64,000 bases of DNA from Chitinophagaceae bacterium (GTDB taxonomy: Bacteria; Bacteroidota; Bacteroidia; Chitinophagales; Chitinophagaceae): NCBI GenBank assembly GCA_016710165.1, contig JADJLJ010000004.1, forward strand, positions 62,001-126,000, in the 5' to 3' direction. Positions 61,996-64,000 of the stretch are shown here, piece after piece. Position 1 is the stretch's first letter; the number at the start of each line of letters is the position of its first letter. The notes under the pieces are model-generated. The model ran no database searches and was not told the DNA's origin. It saw nothing but the letters and a program-made list of their open reading frames with translations. The position numbers were made by a program, and so were the translations under genes.

Positions 61996-64000
61996 GGGTT
62001 AATTGTTTGGCTTGTTGGGATAAGGTGAATGGCACCTGGATCTTAACCAGCGTGCCGATAGCCTGGTCATGGTCCTGCAGGTCGGTTATACTGGTGTGGA
62101 TGGCAGTGCCGTATTCCTTTGACAGCAGTTCGAACCGTTTTGACAGCAACTGCATTCCCTTTGAATGATGTCCGTGCCGGAATTGCTGCTTCAGTTCTGC
62201 TGCTTTTTTCCTGCCGATGCCGTTGTCTTCAACCTCGAACTCTGTGGCCCGGCTGCCCTCATGAATACGAACCTGCAGTTTCCGCTCCCCTTTTTTATTG
62301 GATAACCCATGCCAGATAGCATTCTCAATATAAGGCTGCAGCATCATGTTCGGGATCATCCGTTCTTCGGCATCCAGTTCCGGGTCTTTTTCGATGGAAT
62401 ATTGCAGGTTCGGTATCCTTAGATTTTCCAATGACAGGTACAGTTCAAGCAATTCCAGTTCCTGCCGGACACTAACAAAGGGCTGATCGGCATTATCCAG
62501 AAGCATCCGCAGCAGTTTGGAAAAGCGGGAGAGGTAGAGTTGGGATTTTTCGTTGTTCTCATTAACGATCAGGTCCTGGATCGCATTCAGGGAGTTGAAC
62601 ATGAAATGCGGGTTGAGCTGTGCCCTGAGACTTTGCAACTCCAGTTCTGCCATCTTATGCACGGCTTCGGCTTTTTCAACTGCCCTTAGTCTGAGTGTTC
62701 TTTGACGCAAGTAAAGGAAGACAAATACTAAAACAAAAATCAGCATCCCCGTCCCCATCATCCGTATTTCATTTTTTCTATTAATGACAGCCTTTTCTCT
62801 TTCCTGCTTTGCTTTGGTAGTTGCAAGCACCAGCCCGGATCTATATTTTTCTTCAGCTACTGCCTGCTCATGTTTAAGTTGTTCTTCCGCTTTTATTCTT
62901 TCCTGCCCGGTTCTTTCATCGGCCACTGCCAGATCAAAAAGGTATTTCTCCTGCGCAGCCTGTAATGCATGACGGGTTCTTTCTTCGGCCAGTTTTTTTT
63001 CACCGGCAATTCTTACTTCGGCTAAAGCCCTGTCATTTTGCGCTTTTTCTTCCGTAACCGCTTTTTCCACTTCGAATTGGGTACGTTGCTGCTCCAGTTT
63101 ACGGGTGGTTTCGTTATTCATTATTGAGTCTCTTATTTTCAGATGCATCTCTTTGTACTCAATCGCTTTTTTATAATCTTTTAGCGCTAAATAGATTTCA
63201 GATAGCTGCCGGTAGGCATTTTGTTCACTTTGCTTGTACCCGAAATCTTTCATTACTGCTGCAGCTTTGCTGATATACATGATGGCTGAATCATATTTAT
63301 TTTTTGCTTCCTTTTCCGGCAACCGGGCAGACTGCTTAGCCAAGAGCGAACCAATATTGATTTCTGATTCAGCAACACCCCACTTATCGTTTACCGCCGA
63401 CCGCAATTGTAAAGCAGAACGGCACATGCCTAATGCTTCATCAAGTTTACCCTGCTTGGTTTTTACAGTACCTATCTGGTTATACATATATGCCTCGTTC
63501 TGTTTGTCGTTCAAATCCCTGTAAATTTCCAGCGTCTTGGTAAATACATTTATAGCTTCTTCATATTTTTCCTGTTTTGTGTAAATAACACCGAGGCTGC
63601 CGGAGGCAGATGCAATTCCTCTTTTATTTCCCGTCTCTTCCGATATTTTTAAGCTCTCTTTTGCTGCAGTAAACGAAGCGGCCAGGTTGTTCTCATACTG
63701 GTAAAGCACACTTAAGTTCCGCAATGCACCTGCTATCATATTTTTATTGCCCGCCTCTCTTGCCAACTTCAGCGCAAGTAGAAAATTTTTCAGCGCCTCG
63801 GGGTAATTAGCCAAATTTCCATAAACAGACCCAATACCGAGATAAGTAGTCATCAACCCGTCTTTATTACCCAGTTCCTCATAAATTTTCATTGCTGCAT
63901 GGCGGTACCGAAGAGCTTCCACATAGCTGTCTTTTTTGGTATGTTCAAAAGCAATGCTTGTAAATGTATTTGCCTCAGCAGTCTTGTCTCCCATTTCATG
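61973..64000 (-). CDS. TPR-containing LytS-type sensor histidine kinase (5' end outside window)
   Basis: At least 675 residues; the frame is still open at 64000, so the N-terminus lies beyond the window. Tetratricopeptide repeats occupy the first 270 visible residues (EALKNFLLALKLAREAGNKN, KYEEAINVFTKTLEIYRDLN). A long charged coiled coil rich in E/K/A follows (about 290-400), then one membrane helix (GMLIFVLVFVFLYLRQ) and the His_kinase domain LRAQLNPHFMFNSLNAIQDL with the N-box NMMLQPYIENAIWHGL and VEDNGIGRKKA. The TPR sensor should be periplasmic or exported (inference). Partner of the LytTR regulator. Confidence 0.92.
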   Translation of the reverse strand, partial: HEMGDKTAEANTFTSIAFEHTKKDSYVEALRYRHAAMKIYEELGNKDGLMTTYLGIGSVYGNLANYPEALKNFLLALKLAREAGNKNMIAGALRNLSVLYQYENNLAASFTAAKESLKISEETGNKRGIASASGSLGVIYTKQEKYEEAINVFTKTLEIYRDLNDKQNEAYMYNQIGTVKTKQGKLDEALGMCRSALQLRSAVNDKWGVAESEINIGSLLAKQSARLPEKEAKNKYDSAIMYISKAAAVMKDFGYKQSEQNAYRQLSEIYLALKDYKKAIEYKEMHLKIRDSIMNNETTRKLEQQRTQFEVEKAVTEEKAQNDRALAEVRIAGEKKLAEERTRHALQAAQEKYLFDLAVADERTGQERIKAEEQLKHEQAVAEEKYRSGLVLATTKAKQEREKAVINRKNEIRMMGTGMLIFVLVFVFLYLRQRTLRLRAVEKAEAVHKMAELELQSLRAQLNPHFMFNSLNAIQDLIVNENNEKSQLYLSRFSKLLRMLLDNADQPFVSVRQELELLELYLSLENLRIPNLQYSIEKDPELDAEERMIPNMMLQPYIENAIWHGLSNKKGERKLQVRIHEGSRATEFEVEDNGIGRKKAAELKQQFRHGHHSKGMQLLSKRFELLSKEYGTAIHTSITDLQDHDQAIGTLVKIQVPFTLSQQAKQLTHDTDHPN

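Overview
The window reads as chromosome of a Bacteroidota bacterium, most likely of the family Chitinophagaceae. The support is indirect but consistent: repeated TAnnTTTG promoter elements, a GLPGLI-family protein, an outer-membrane beta-barrel family receptor, futalosine-pathway MqnC, DUF6443-type RHS genes, and a fused E1 alpha/beta dehydrogenase. No rRNA, tRNA or CRISPR array was recognised. Taxonomy was not tested by any search.

Layout. 1-9,854: end of a possible PadR-type regulator, a double-PspC membrane protein, a lipoprotein, an NTF2-like protein, then gcvT, an SRPBCC protein, comB and a large SWIM/SNF2 helicase. 9,855-10,480: two tiny ORFs (45 and 53 codons) on the minus strand. 10,416-17,523: a two-component regulon: outer-membrane beta-barrel protein, secreted basic protein, small helical protein, GLPGLI protein, and a histidine kinase plus OmpR-type regulator. 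Two 39-bp near-identical sites, each exactly 21 bp from a -7 element, sit before the receptor and GLPGLI genes. 17,665-24,255: minus-strand VCBS/ASPIC-UnbV protein with a vanadium haloperoxidase-like partner, a DUF3817 protein and mqnC.

24,741-49,752 is the accessory island. It starts with a coiled-coil/beta-barrel protein and two large RHS genes (both carrying single-base lesions) ending in a toxin-like tail with a membrane immunity candidate. After this come eight orphan toxin/immunity cassettes: six on the plus strand (C1-C6) and two inverted (C8, C7). Each cassette begins with the same RHS core block (273 bp where measured exactly) followed by an unrelated AT-rich tail and a small partner gene. 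Five plus-strand cassettes carry a leader of constant length (154-155 bp) and a sixth a shortened one. Four tails carry HExxH zincin motifs (one a full metzincin HExxHxxGxxH), and all four have partner proteins with N-terminal export signals. A decayed REP-type transposase inside 50-bp inverted repeats separates the two orientations, and a tyrosine recombinase closes the island.

50,188-64,000 is ordinary chromosome again: a PDZ aspartic protease, a paired active/inactive M16 peptidase operon, a holin-like membrane protein, a VWA protein, a fused 2-oxoacid dehydrogenase E1, a class C beta-lactamase-like hydrolase and a LytTR/LytS-type two-component pair cut by the window end. It is littered with a palindromic repeat family, including three tandem 195-bp units beside a 94-bp duplication of the E1 gene's 3' end.

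Longest gene-free stretches: 9,855-10,480 (two micro-ORFs and an operator), 22,409-22,760, 24,263-24,740, 49,753-50,187, 54,509-55,056, 58,429-59,255 and 60,837-61,227; all hold palindromic repeats, as noted at each entry.
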